Shown: positions 14,181 to 25,532 of the stretch, piece by piece
How the letters are laid out: each line of letters starts with the position of its first letter
Position numbering within the stretch: position 1 is the first letter of the stretch
Assembly: GCF_963675165.1 (NCBI RefSeq)
Contig: NC_087378.1
Span: forward strand, 4,707,205 to 4,771,204
Length of the DNA stretch: 64,000 nt
Reading direction: 5' to 3'
Source: Halichondria panicea
Lineage: Eukaryota; Porifera; Demospongiae; Suberitida; Halichondriidae
The notes under the pieces: model-generated
The model's input: the letters and a program-made list of their open reading frames with translations, nothing else
Told to the model about the DNA's origin: nothing
Database searches by the model: none
Made by a program: the position numbers and the translations under genes

Positions 14181-14609
14181 TGCCATATCACACAACAAGT
14201 TATAATAATGTGTTTGTGTACCCACGAGGTGCGTGGAATTGACTGAAGAAATTTCTTCTGAGGGCTCTCGAGCCCCCTTTTTTAATTATTCATTGACAGG
14301 AAATGCATTAATGAAAGCATCGCAGGTGCTGATGCCTCGGTGGAGGTGTCAAAGCTTCATAACATAAAGCTACTAATAGCTAGCTTTTATACACACACTG
14401 TTATCATGAATAATAATATTATTGATGAACATGTTTAAATTTGTTTTTAATTTTGCTGCATGCAGAATCCGGAATCACAGGGAAATTCAAAGAGTGGGTA
14501 ATGATCTTTTGTGTGACCAAGCACTGTGATAAACTGTCTTTGTCCGTACTTTTAGAGATATCGACTTTCTGCCTATGGCCTCCTGTTCAAAGATTAGTAG
14601 CAACCATGG

Positions 14610-16410
14610 AGTCGATTAAACCCGTTATTAGTTCTGCACAAAGCAGACGGAAGTATTCTTTTTCCTTGCTATCACGATTAATATTTTAATACAAATCACG
14701 TCTTTTGTTAACAAGATGACTAACCACGTGGCATAGACACTATACGTATAGTGTTCTGTTCTCAATATATTGTGAATGTACAGAAAAGTCAAAAAAATAC
14801 TTTCCTTCAGACACGCGGGAGTCTCTGGGGCGCTATGACACGCTGTGTGTTTCAAAAGTAGGAAGAGTATATGTACACAACACAAAACGTAGTCATTATA
14901 GTCAGTGGCTATGTTCCAGTTGGGAAGTTAGTGCACAGTAGTGCTCGCACACCCAAATTTAAACCAGAATACAATGTGTATGTATGAGCATTTGTGATAC
15001 AGACCGGCACATATCTTTGGTGACATGCTGTCTGGTGGTACCTTCTTACCAAGAGCACGCATGCACCTACGATTGTCTACCATGCACCGCTGCGTATAAA
15101 ACGTTCACAGCTTCCACCTTGCTTGTGTGCTTCAAGAAGAGGCCCGTGGAGTGGTAGTGATCATGCTCATGCACAAACGGTAGGCACTCTGGATCATCGT
15201 AGATACATCCATTACTCACTTGGATAAGCTTCAGCGGGACCACAACACCCTCTTCGTGATAAAGGGGGTTTGCTGACGATCTATCAAGATTTAGATTAGA
15301 TCCATATAATAATTTGTTATAGTACAGTGATGGTGGCTATAGCATATTGTCAACAATAATTGGAGTGGAAACTCACTATGAACTGGTTATGTTACCGAAT
15401 GTCCTAGTTTGTGGTGGCATATCTCCGATAGTATACCGACAGAGAAGGTGCTGCTCTCCAAAACGACTGCTGTGAAGATAAACGTACATGCCAAATTCTA
15501 GCCTGTCCGTCTTGTCTAGATTACTGCCAAGTGTAATGGGACTCTTTTGTTGACTTGTGGATTCCTCTTTACCGACACGAGAACCACAATCTGTGTTCAC
15601 ATATCCAGCAGAATTAATGGGAAGATATGAGGGGCGTTCACAGTGCAGAGGAATGAAACCCCATTACAATAGTGAGATCTGTAGCTTCGCTATTGTGAGT
15701 GATTGACCTATACAGGATGACAAATTTGGGCATCATTATTATTATGCATATCTCCCTACCCTATCAACATATCGGGGCCTTAAAAGGGATTTTCTCGACA
15801 CAGGCAGCATACTTGAATACATGAGACACATATTCCTCGGACATATCCACCCGACGTAAATATTGTGTCTGTCAATTGGGGGTGCTCCTCTGGTTGTTAT
15901 TTGTGGGTTTTTCCTCAGGGGCCTTGTCTTTCCTGTGGTTCCTATAGGTCTCGCCGTGGTGGTTCTGAGTTTTTGGTATGAGTTGCTAGGGCTTTGCCTC
16001 GAGGACATCGACATAATCCTGTAGTAGTCGATCAGTTTGTTCACAGAATCGAACGTCATTAAACACATGAAATACCTTCCCCTTAGGGAAAGTACCCGAT
16101 AATGAAAAATGTTTTTCTCGAATAAATTACACGGAAGCGGCTGTAGCACACATGCAGACGGACAAACAGACAGACACAAAAACCGTATACATCGCTTGCG
16201 CATGCGCATGCACATCGAGACATAAGTTATAAAGTAATGATGATAAAGTAAATATGTTATGAGGCAACCTTCAAACTCACGTCAAAATATTAGAAAGGTG
16301 ATAGGGAAGAGGGGTGGGAACAAGGACTTGTTCTGCTACCATCTATTTGAATGTTGAACTGAGCAGACTTCCAACACTCCACGCCCACGCAATGCAACAG
16401 GATTAAACTA
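14610..16410. mobile_element. Long dispersed element, copy A
   Basis: Many blocks match 18622-20412 in the same order and orientation: gattaaacccgttattag, gactaaccacgtggcatag, ggcgctatgacacgc, gacatgctgtctggtgg, gataagcttcagcggg, catattcctcggacatatcc, and the end block actccacgcccacgcaatgc. Copy A also holds, on the minus strand, an 81-bp piece of the transposase/Ulp ORF. No full reading frame is left. Confidence 0.75.
15436..15516 (-). pseudogene. 81-bp relic of the transposase/Ulp1/PHD ORF
   Basis: The reverse complement matches 57143-57223 with one visible difference. It encodes DKTDRLEFGMYVYLHSSRFG and then EQHLLCR, against DKTDRLEVGMYVYLHSSRFG in the large ORF. Upstream of it the frame continues into a different sequence (STSQQKSPITLGSNL). 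So the module was joined to other sequence here, and similarity stops abruptly on both sides. Confidence 0.85.
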
Positions 16411-16477
16411 GCTTTTGGCCTGTTGTCATTTCTTATACACAAATCCTTTTCGTTGTTGAAGGAGACCAGACCATAAA

Positions 16478-16835
16478 TCTTTGGAAGGAAGTGTCTTGCA
16501 CAGACTGAGAAGTTGTTCGGATTGTCTCTGGGATTGTCGCTTGCTGAAGAGTATTCAAGGCAGCAGTTGTCTCACCTTAATCTTAATCCTAACTATAGAA
16601 AAAGATGCTCTATTTAAGTCGTTTATACTTCCCAGTGAAGTCATGAATTCAGTGAAAGCAGTCAAGAGCATTTATTCCCTGTCGTTTGATAAGATGGCCA
16701 ACTTAAGAAAGAAGGATATGGAAAAATCAATGGACCGGTTAAAAAAAATTATGACAAAGGCACATCAGTGACACTAAACTTGAGAGATGAACTTAAACCG
16801 TATGCAGCCAAAGTTAATCTGCCCATAAACGTTTA
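16478..16835 (+). pseudogene. Degraded transposon-type reading frame
   Basis: A frame ending ...LRKKDMEKSMDRLKKIMTKAHQ stops at 16771. A -1 type shift continues it as SVTLNLRDELKPYA. The same tail pattern (SVSLRDELK after a stop and shift) ends the ORF at 25.5-26.7 kb, so I infer one family. Lys-rich and helical; function unknown. Confidence 0.4.
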
Positions 16836-17236
16836 TATCGGTGTTTCTTGAAACTTGGTTAGTTGTAAGTAAGCGAGCCATCGCAGATTCGTAGTACAGC
16901 CGAAAGGTTCCTGTTTGCATTGTGCTTAATCGGCTAATCTCAATTGAGCTCTCGTTGATTTGAATGGGGACAATGTAATGATTTGGTTTCATCATGGTGT
17001 CGTATAAACTCTTGGCAAAGACCGTTGAATCTATTAAACATCAATTCCAGCAAGTCCCAGGTCTGTGTACACGACAATTATAATCAGCATTCGATAACCA
17101 GCTGATTTTCCAACAAGGTCCATCAGTAACACACAAAATAATTCATGACTCACTTCAATTTCAATAGAAAAGCTTTTGTCGTTCCACAACGGCCCCAACA
17201 TTTGGTACTGGACTTTGGTTGTAGTGGACATCATTG
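16780..17236 (-). CDS. Possible two-exon fragment, unrecognised
   Basis: Minus-strand frames STTTKVQYQMLGPLWNDKSF (within 17034-17234) and KPNHYIVPIQINESSIEISR (within 16774-17030) look protein-like. An acceptor-like ttaatag lies between them. The lower part overlaps the + strand relic, so at most one is real. Low confidence. Confidence 0.2.
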
Positions 17237-18621
17237 TACTGTAGAAAAAGAGTATGCCACCAAATTGGCCAGCTTAACAGTTATATGGGTGGAAGAGACA
17301 TAAACCTACTTGAATTTTCCAAAAAACATACTGTCCACCCGGGAAAGATCGAATAGTTACCCGAGGCCATGCCGTGGCCAGCGGGTATAGTAGTCTGTTG
17401 GTTTGTTTGTTTGTTTGTCTGTTTGTGGTGAGAATCTCTACTCACCTGGATGCCATAGCGCTGCGTTTGCAGCATAGATAGCAACAATATCTTGCTTTAA
17501 ATAGTGGCAGATTTTGATGTTAAAGTTTCTTTGTCGAATAAAAGCGAGCAAAAGCTAAACTTGCCCGTTGGCAGCTGCTAACTACACGCGGCCTTTATTT
17601 GAGATACTCTACGTTACATTGTGATTTTCCACATGGGTTACTCACAGGCATTGAGTTTATTTCCCCAAATTCATCGAAATACATGTCTTTGATACGACCC
17701 ATTCTTTATCGAATTTGGGTGCGCTTCACAAATTTGAAGAATCGAATCAGCACTAAAAGCCCTCCACCAGAGCCAAAAGAGATAGAGTCGGAGGTAAAGA
17801 AACACGTCCTGCATGTGATCAGGAAAATAGTATTCATCCATCATAACCATGTTTCCATTATAATTATGCACGCGCGGTACACGCGATTTTTTTATTATTT
17901 ATTTTCGCCTTCCGTTTTCCATTTCCTTCTTTTCCATGCACCCAGTAATACGGTACTACTATAAAAGACGGGTTATTATATGTAACGTATGTACGTATCG
18001 TAATTGGCTGACTTGATAAGGTATACGTAGACAGTGACATGTGTTCCCTTGGCCGGCCCACTCCCATTACTACAACTTCGATCTACTTCTAGAAGATCAT
18101 TCAACATTATAATTATATACAAAGCAAACTATAAATACACATTCTATATTCTATACTAGTTTTTGGGTGAAAGCAAAACATGGCGAGAGGCATTTGTTCA
18201 AGTACACATTTTTTGGAAAGTGAATCAAATTTTAAAGGACATTATGTTACACTGGTGTGAGCTGTGGATGTACCCTCAGTTAAAATTAATAATATTTTTA
18301 TATATAACTTACTGGATTTTAACCTCTGCTCGCAGCTTCTGTGCCGCAAATATCTCCTTTGCCCTTTCTTGAGAGGCAGTTGGTTTCTTCTTTTTTTTTC
18401 ACTTTTCAAATTTAGCTCTGTTCTAGACTTCTACCGGGTAAGATGGCTTTATAACTTTTCAAATTTTTTTCACTGGTTTTAATTAAGCTCACTTTCATTT
18501 TTTTAGCTGTTAGTGGAGTCAGGTGGTTCATCTTGCTCATGCTACCTATAATCTCTTTATAATCTCTTCTTTGGTAGCATCAATATCTTGGTATAAGATA
18601 CGTATTATAGACAATGAGTTA

Positions 18622-20412
18622 TTTAAGTAGAGAATCGATTAAACCTGTTATTAGCTCTGCACAAAGCAGACAGAAGTATTCTTTTTCCTTTATCACGATA
18701 ATACAAATAACGTCTTTTGTAACAAGATGACTAACCACGTGGCATAGACACTATACATATAGTGTTCTGTTTAACCCTTTCTCAGAAAAGTCATAAAAAC
18801 ACTTTTCCTTCAGACACACGGGAGTCTCTGAGGCGCTATGACACGCCGTGTGTTTCAGAAGTAGGAGGAGTATAGACTTCGCAAGTGCATATGTCAGTAT
18901 AGTCAGTGGCTATGGTCCAGTCGGAAAGCCAGTAGTGCTCGCACACCCAACTTTAAACCAGAGTACAGCATATGTGATACAGACAGGCACATACCTTTGG
19001 TGACATGCTGTCTGGTGGAATCTTCTTACCAAAAGCATAAAACGTTCACAGGCTGCCAGTGGGGTGGTATAGTGATCATGTTCATGCACAAACGGTAGGC
19101 ACTCTGGATCATCATAGATTCATCCATTACGCACTTGGATAAGCTTCAGTGGGAGACCACAACACCCTCTTCGTGGCGCTGTTTCTCAGCTGCTCCATAA
19201 AGGGAAAGGGGGTGATCCATGTACTGGCTATGAAGCTTCTAAGAAAGACCAAACACGTCAATACTTAAGTATGAAAGAAAATGTGTCTCATTGTATAACA
19301 TATACATGCATGTAGGATGGGATTATTTTCGAAAAATAGTACCGTATAGCGGGTAATTTTCGTGGGGTATGGTTACAGTGCTCTTGCACAAAGATATGGA
19401 AACCACTGTATACTGACCAAGCGGGTTTGCTGACGATCTATCAAGATAAGATAATTTGTTATAGTACAGTGGTGGTGGCTATAGCATATTGTCAACAATG
19501 ATTGGAGTGGAAGCTCACTATGAACTAGTTTTGTTACCGAACGTCCCCACATGAAGCCGGCGTCTGTCCCAGTGGCCCCTATCCCTATCTGAATGCCTCA
19601 GACGGGAGTCTCCCAGATTCGAAGGAGGGGCGAGGACACAAACAACTCTAAGACGCATGATCGGTCTCCATACAATGTTGGCACGTCCTCCCCCGCTGGT
19701 TCTGATTAGCCAGGGCATACAAGGAGCTATTCAACTGTGACCAGACCACTCTGGGGTTGTTAGCCGCCTGCTTGGAGTCTCCGATGCAGAGAAGATACGA
19801 GTGGCGGGAGATCTGACGGATTCACTATTGTGAGTGTACAGGATGACAAATTTAGACATCATTATATTGTTATGCCTATGCCTATCTCCTCTCCCCTATC
19901 AACATATACCGGGGCCTTTTTCGGGATTTATCGACACGGGCAGCATACTTGAATACATGAGACACATATTCCTCGGACATATCCAAATATTGTGTCTGTC
20001 AACTGGGATGTGGTTGGGGTTAGTTCTTCGTGAGTTTCTCCTCAGGGGCCTTGTCTTTCCTGTGGTTCCTGTAGGTATCACCGTGGTGGTTCTCGCAGCA
20101 GTTCTGGTTGGTCCCTTTTGGTCTCTTTCTTTTGTAAGAGTAGTTGCTAGGGTTTTGCCTCGAGGACATCGACATAATAGTCGATCAGTTTGTTCACAGA
20201 ATCGAACGTCAGAAATACCTTCCCCTTAGGGAAAGTACCCGTTAATGAAAAATGTTTTTTCTCGAATAAGGAACATTAGCATGCAGCTGTAGCACAACAT
20301 GCAGACAGACGGCGTAACATCGCTTGCGCATGGGCATAACTTATAAAAAGTTATGATGATGAAAGTTATGAGGCAACACTCCACGCCCACGCAATGCAAC
20401 AGGATTAAACTA
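18622..20412. mobile_element. Long dispersed element, copy B
   Basis: Direct-orientation relative of 14610-16410, with many small indels. It lacks the 81-bp transposase/Ulp piece, and around 19550-19830 it carries different sequence. Both copies end at actccacgcccacgcaatgc, suggesting a defined element end there. Confidence 0.7.
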
Positions 20413-21411
20413 CGTTGACTCACGGTCTGGGCGCAGGCACACAATTTGCATACATGATCAGAGCCCGGAGATGGGCAGTTATCCGCAACCATACTACACC
20501 AGACCCCAGAGATATCATGACACAATAATCGTTGCCTAGCAACTGACCACATCCATTTTCACAAACAATATGACACTAAAAAAGTGTTCCCCAATGTTTT
20601 CACGGTGACACGGTTCATCAGCAGAAAGTGAAACGCTTGTCGTCACTATTCAGGTATGTGGTTTGTAACCATGTAGTACCTTCATTACTTTCACATGTGC
20701 TGGTGTTAAATTCTGTTAAATTAATGTTATTCGTAGACTTACTCTGCATGGAAACAGAATCCATGTTTTTTCTTGCAATGTACATAACATCAACTCCGTT
20801 TGAGTTTCAGTATCCACCCTTTAATCGGTCAGTACTTATGCAGCTTGTTTAGAACAATCTTGAAGTCTTCGATATGTCAAAGCACTGCCGACAGACATTG
20901 TATAAGGTACACATTCTAGATTAAAATGAACACATATATATACTGTGACAGAAGTTTTCCTAATAATTATGTATACTTGCATTTCATTTGGCAAGGAACT
21001 CTCTTCGCAACACGAAAACTCATTTTTTTGTCCACTTGAAAACCCCTTCTCTTTCCATGCAAGTAGCTTGCAATACACTGGCCAACCCTGTCCATTACGC
21101 AGTATGACTCAGTGTATTGTGCTTGGTTCAAGGCAACTAGAAACTTTTTGCGCCTGGGGTGCTCTCTCTCTCCCAATACGGAGCATCAAGGGCAGCTTCA
21201 CATTAAAGGTAGACTGCCACAAGGCTGCCGCATGCACTATTGCCCTCGGAGGACCTGTGCATCTGTCAAGAGAGGGCAGATCTTATTGGAAAGCGCTTGG
21301 TAGATATACGTATAATGTAAGATGCTCAGCAAAGTAGAACAAAATTAACTGCTCCATGTCTATAGCTGGTACTGGGCTCTCCAATTTCATCAAACATAAC
21401 AGGTGGATGTC
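20413..21411. other. No supported gene
   Basis: A minus-strand frame at 20967-21200 (WEREHPRRKKFLVALNQAQY) has some protein character but no start, splice context or family match that I can see. Confidence 0.3.
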
Positions 21412-21846
21412 ACCGAATACATCCATTAACTGTTTCATTATACTTCATATTTGCTCCACCATCTAGTTGCAGAGTATCCGGTTGGACAATATTGTTCCAT
21501 GGGTGCTCTTTGATTTGTCCTTGATAATATGGTACGATTGACCAGTTTTCTCCAGGCTGGATGTCACCGAATAAATCCATTAACTGTTTCATTACTTCAT
21601 ATTTGCTCCACCATCTAGTTGCAGAGTATCCGGCTGGACAATATTGTTCCATGGGTGCTCTTTGATTTGTCTTTGATAATATGGTACGATTGACCAGTTT
21701 TCTCCAGGCTGGACGTCACCGAATAAATCCATTAACTGTTTCATTACTTCATATTTGCTCCCTCCACCATCAGTTGCAGTGTATCCGGCTGGGCAATATT
21801 GCTCCATGGATGCTCTTTGATTTGTCCTTGATAATATGGTACGATG
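21412..21846. repeat. About 153-bp tandem repeat, almost three copies
   Basis: accgaataaatccattaac starts at 21566 and 21718, and a variant (accgaatacatcc) at 21412. On the minus strand the units translate to IVPYYQGQIKEHPW and KYEVMKQLMDLFGD-type peptides. The outer copy continues in frame to VADVAYPLITKKVINVF (21847-21980). This suggests an internally expanded exon of a minus-strand gene or transposon. The unit length of about 153 would keep frame only if exact, and the copies differ by 1-2 bp. Confidence 0.8.
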
Positions 21847-22038
21847 CAGCCATTGCGCACGTGAATGAGCTGCAACTGGAACACGTTTATCACCTTCTTC
21901 GTAATTAGGGGATAAGCAACATCAGCCACAGTGAGGTTGTTGACTTTCATACCAGCTGCCAGTGTTTGCAAGAACACTGGTGATCTATTTCTTGGTGGGC
22001 CTGTTGAAGAAAGAGACTAATTAACAATGTTAACTTAC

Positions 22039-22185
22039 CTTTAATACCAAAGTCATTCTTTTGGCTACACTCTCTGGTTCCCCGACTACACGACGGATGA
22101 ACTTTATCCTCTCGATTCGCATTAGTGGCCCTTCATGTCGAGCAGCTTTCCTGGCTTCTAGCAGCTCTTCTAGATATCCTGATTG
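22039..22185 (-). CDS. Candidate exon of a transposon-like or host gene
   Basis: Exactly 49 codons between a cttttctcag acceptor and a consensus gtaagt donor. It reads QSGYLEELLEARKAARHEG, then LMRIERIKFIRRVVGEPESV. The charged helical character is convincing, but I cannot name it. Downstream (lower coordinates) lies the frame with the 153-bp repeat. Confidence 0.45.
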
Positions 22186-22689
22186 CTGAGAAAAGATGGC
22201 TTTTCTTGTTTAGATCAGCTATACCTAGAACGTCTCTCAGAGCAGCCATAAATATCTTGGAGCACGTCCAACTGGTTCATGGGATTTGGCTAAATCATTT
22301 ATAATGTTAATTGCAGCTGTTATCACATTCTAATTTCATAATTATTTCCAATTCGCATCCTAAGAAGTTGCTACACAGAATTCGGCTTTTATATAATGAT
22401 TTCCTCTCAATGTCGCGTAATTACACTTTGTTTTTGATCTTGGTAGTAGAGTGGGCTGACAGGCATGCCAATGTGTTTTTTTTCTGAAAGATGTGGCTTA
22501 CTGTTGCGTTTAAAGCGAATATATACTATACATGTACGTGCCTAAATGGACGCTGATCACGTGTTGGGAGTTGGCTAGATCTCGCATCCCACTTTATAAG
22601 AATTCGAGTTGGATTTTTGTAATATCAAACTTCACCATTTTGAAGCATCATTCTCCCCTATTATACTGTTATGCTGAAACTATTATGTT

Positions 22690-22866
22690 TCAGCCATGTA
22701 TAAAATTGTTTCATGTACAGGTACATGTTTTTGAATTATGGTAGCATTTTTGAGAGCATGTTCAATTCCTAAACTAATAATATTGATGCAGTAGCTCTCA
22801 GAATTACCTTTCCAATGAAAGCACCGTAGGTGCTGATGCCTCGGTGGAGGTGCCAAAGCTACATAA
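22690..22866 (+). repeat. Dispersed repeat shared with 46825-46972 and 48471-48600
   Basis: gccatgtataaaattgtttc, gagcatgttcaattcctaaac and tctcagaattacctttccaa occur in the same order at 46825. The block gtgctgatgcctcggtggag also occurs at 14330 and, inverted, at 48500. It abuts the start of the 119-bp satellite. Confidence 0.85.
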
Positions 22867-22880
22867 CATAAAGCACTGTA

Positions 22881-23835
22881 CCCTAGAGTGCACGGGCGTA
22901 TGTATTTCTTGGTGTGTATTGTGTGTGCGCAAGTGCATTTTTTATTTACTGCACACACAATACACACATAGAAAATTATATACACTTACACGTACCGTGT
23001 ACCCTAGAGTGCACGGGCGTATGTATTTCTTGGTGTGTATTGTGTGTGCGCAAATGCATTTTTTATTTACTGCACACACAATACACACATAGAAAAATAT
23101 ACACTTACACGTACCGTGTACCCTAGAGTGCGCGGGCGTATGTATTTCTTGGTGTGTATTGTGTGTGCGCAAGTGCATTTTTTATTTACTGCACACACAA
23201 TACACACATAGAAAATTATACACTTACACGTACCGTGTACCCTAGAGTGCGCGGGCGTATGTATTTCTTGGTGTGTATTGTGTGTGCGCAAGTGCATTTT
23301 TTATTTACTGCAACACAATACACACATAGAAAAATATACACTTACCGTGTACCCTAGAGTGCGCGGGTGTATGTATTTCTTGGTGTGTATTGTGTGTGCG
23401 CAAGTGCATTTTTTATTTACTGCACACACAATACACACATAGAAAAATATACACTTACATGTACTGTGTACCCTAGAGTGCACTGGCGTATGTATTTCTT
23501 GGTGTGTATTGTGTGTGCGCAAGTGCATTTTTTATTTACTGCACACACAATACACACATAGAAAATTATATACTTACACGTACCGTGTACCTTAAATGCG
23601 CGGGCGTATGTATTTCCTGGTGTGTATTGTGTGTACGCAAGTGCATTTTTTATTTACTGCACACACAATACACACATAGAAAATTATACACTTACACGTA
23701 CCGTGTACCCTAGAGTGCGCGGGCGTATGTATTTCTTGGTGTGTATTGTGTGTGCAGTAAATAAAAAATGCACTTGCGCACACACAATACACACCACGAA
23801 ATACATACGCCTGCACACTCTAGGGTACACAGGTA
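22881..23835. repeat. 119-bp satellite, eight copies, ending in an inverted half unit
   Basis: Units begin at 22881, 23002, 23121, 23240, 23352, 23471, 23590 and 23708 (cctagagtgc...gggcgtatg). Inside each, ggtgtgtattgtgtgtgcgc and tgcacacacaatacacac form a hairpin around tgcattttttatttac. After the last unit the sequence reverses: 23755-23835 is the inverted complement of the unit's first part, ending actctagggtacac. The many VCIVCAVNKK/YCVCASAF frames are translations of this satellite, not genes. Confidence 0.95.
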
Positions 23836-23867
23836 TAAAACATGGCACATTAGGTTATGAAACGTAC

Positions 23868-23991
23868 CTGCAGCAAAGAGAAATCGGAAAAACTTAGAGC
23901 ACACACTTTTCCCCTGATGGATAAAGCTGCTGTATGGGTTCTTCCGTTCTGCAGCTATGTGCCTTGATTCCAATCCCTCTTCCTCTTCTAT
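23868..23991 (-). CDS. Orphan exon resembling DDE-transposon-associated proteins
   Basis: An acceptor (attgtag) precedes it and a gtacg donor follows. The frame reads IEEEEGLESRHIAAERKNPY, then SSFIHQGKSVCSKFFRFLFA. The pattern of a conserved Cys followed by F-x-FLxA is one I associate with N-terminal regions of animal transposon-derived proteins (VCRxTFLFLH-type). The continuation is cut off by the satellite. Coding ancestry is likely, function only inferred. Confidence 0.45.
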
Positions 23992-24000
23992 CTACAATAG

Positions 24001-25532
24001 AATATACGGGTTATGAAGGTAGCCCAAATGAATCAGCTGCACCTCTCAGGTGTTGGAGAGATCGAGAGAAGACACAATAATAATTCCAATACACTTGTAT
24101 TTATTTACCCTCCAATGCACGTGTACTTCCTCACCTGTGATACTCTCTTACTGCCTGCATGCTAGCTCGCTACTCTCTTACTGCCTAGCCTGTATGCTAG
24201 CGAGCTAGCTAGCGAGCTAGCTAGATTATTTGAATATTGTATTCTAAAAAAAGCACAGAGCCCAGCCCCTTTTTTCTGAACTGACCTCTGACCCCATAAA
24301 GCTGCGGTCATTTTGACCCTCAGTAGTAACATCTTGGGGGTCCTGGCTCACATGATCCAAGCATGCCTTTAGAAGCAAAATGGAGTACACTGAAGGAAAC
24401 CTATCTGAAGCCATCCAGTGAGTAACTAGCATTTGGCTTGCTAAACAGTATTACAGTTGCACTTGTATGAATGCATGAAACTATAATTATTATTATTACC
24501 AATAGTTCATTGAGTCTTGTTCACCTATGTTTAGCCACCAATAGCACGTGAATCATTGTGATGACAGCCTTTATCCGTATAGAAGTACTAAAACTAATAT
24601 CACCATTGATTTATTTGAACGTGGTAGTAAATGTTGCAATAGTATTATAATGCCATTTGGTGGCACTATAGCAAATCCGGACTCCATAGGGAGTGGTTCC
24701 GCCTATTCTGTTGCGCAACCGGATGTGACACTGACCACATTAGAAAATGGCTGTGATCTGATTGGGCTGCGACTATAAAAGATCCCGCCCAACTAAGTTT
24801 TACTAAATTATGCAAGCTAGCTAGCTGTGTATAGCCAAGGGCGTATGAAGAGAAGAGGGCATGCAACTACTATCTATCATTATACCACACTTACGTCACC
24901 ACAAATTGATCTCATTGGTCAACAGCTGTAGGATATATAGAATATTAGCATACAGCCCCAGGCATGCACAGTTTTTCAAGTTGTTTTTTCATTTGTTCAA
25001 GAAAGTAAGCAAAGAGAAAAGAGCCATGCTTGACGGGTACTAAGACTCAAAGCGACGGCAGAAACACAGAAGGTGCTCTCCAACAAGATGGCTAAGCTTC
25101 CATGGGTCCATGGGCGCGGTTTAGATACATTTTATCCAAGAAGAGCTTGCAACTCCAGTAAGGGACGTCGAATGGTAAACGCTTGGACCAAGGAAGCTCT
25201 TGAGCATCTGTAGGAGTCAACATGTTGCTCAACTAGCTCTTTGACGGCTGCAAAATCCGGCATAGTCTTGTTCTTTTTTGCAGTCTGCATCGTGATGCTA
25301 GGGGGAGGTCCTTTTATAGTGCTGCGGTCACGTGGTATAAGTCAGATATGCCACACCTACTCGGAGGATATATGGGTGCATATCCTCCTCTTAGGTGCCT
25401 ATACAAAAACAAATGGGCGGGGACTCTAGCAGCTAAAAATAGACAATAAATTATTGCACGTGCACTAACTAGATCACATAGATGGCTCAGAGATACCTGT
25501 AGCCGTTGAGATAGAGTTAGCCACAAACCCTA
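24001..25532. other. No supported gene
   Basis: Contains a small duplicated stretch (tactctcttactgcct at about 24131 and 24170, followed by ctagctag tracts) and stop-rich frames. A 38-codon frame from 25089 has no supporting context. Confidence 0.35.

Noticed and set aside
15742-16215. A 157-codon minus-strand frame
   Set aside because: It lies in dispersed element copy A; the related copy B breaks the frame and no domain is visible.
22881-23835. Regularly spaced repeats that could suggest a CRISPR array
   Set aside because: Whole units are conserved, with no unique spacers, and the surroundings are eukaryotic with introns.
22844-23897. Many overlapping frames of 60-90 codons rich in CVCAVNKK and HTHQEIHTP peptides on both strands
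   Set aside because: They are translations of the 119-bp satellite and its inverted copy.
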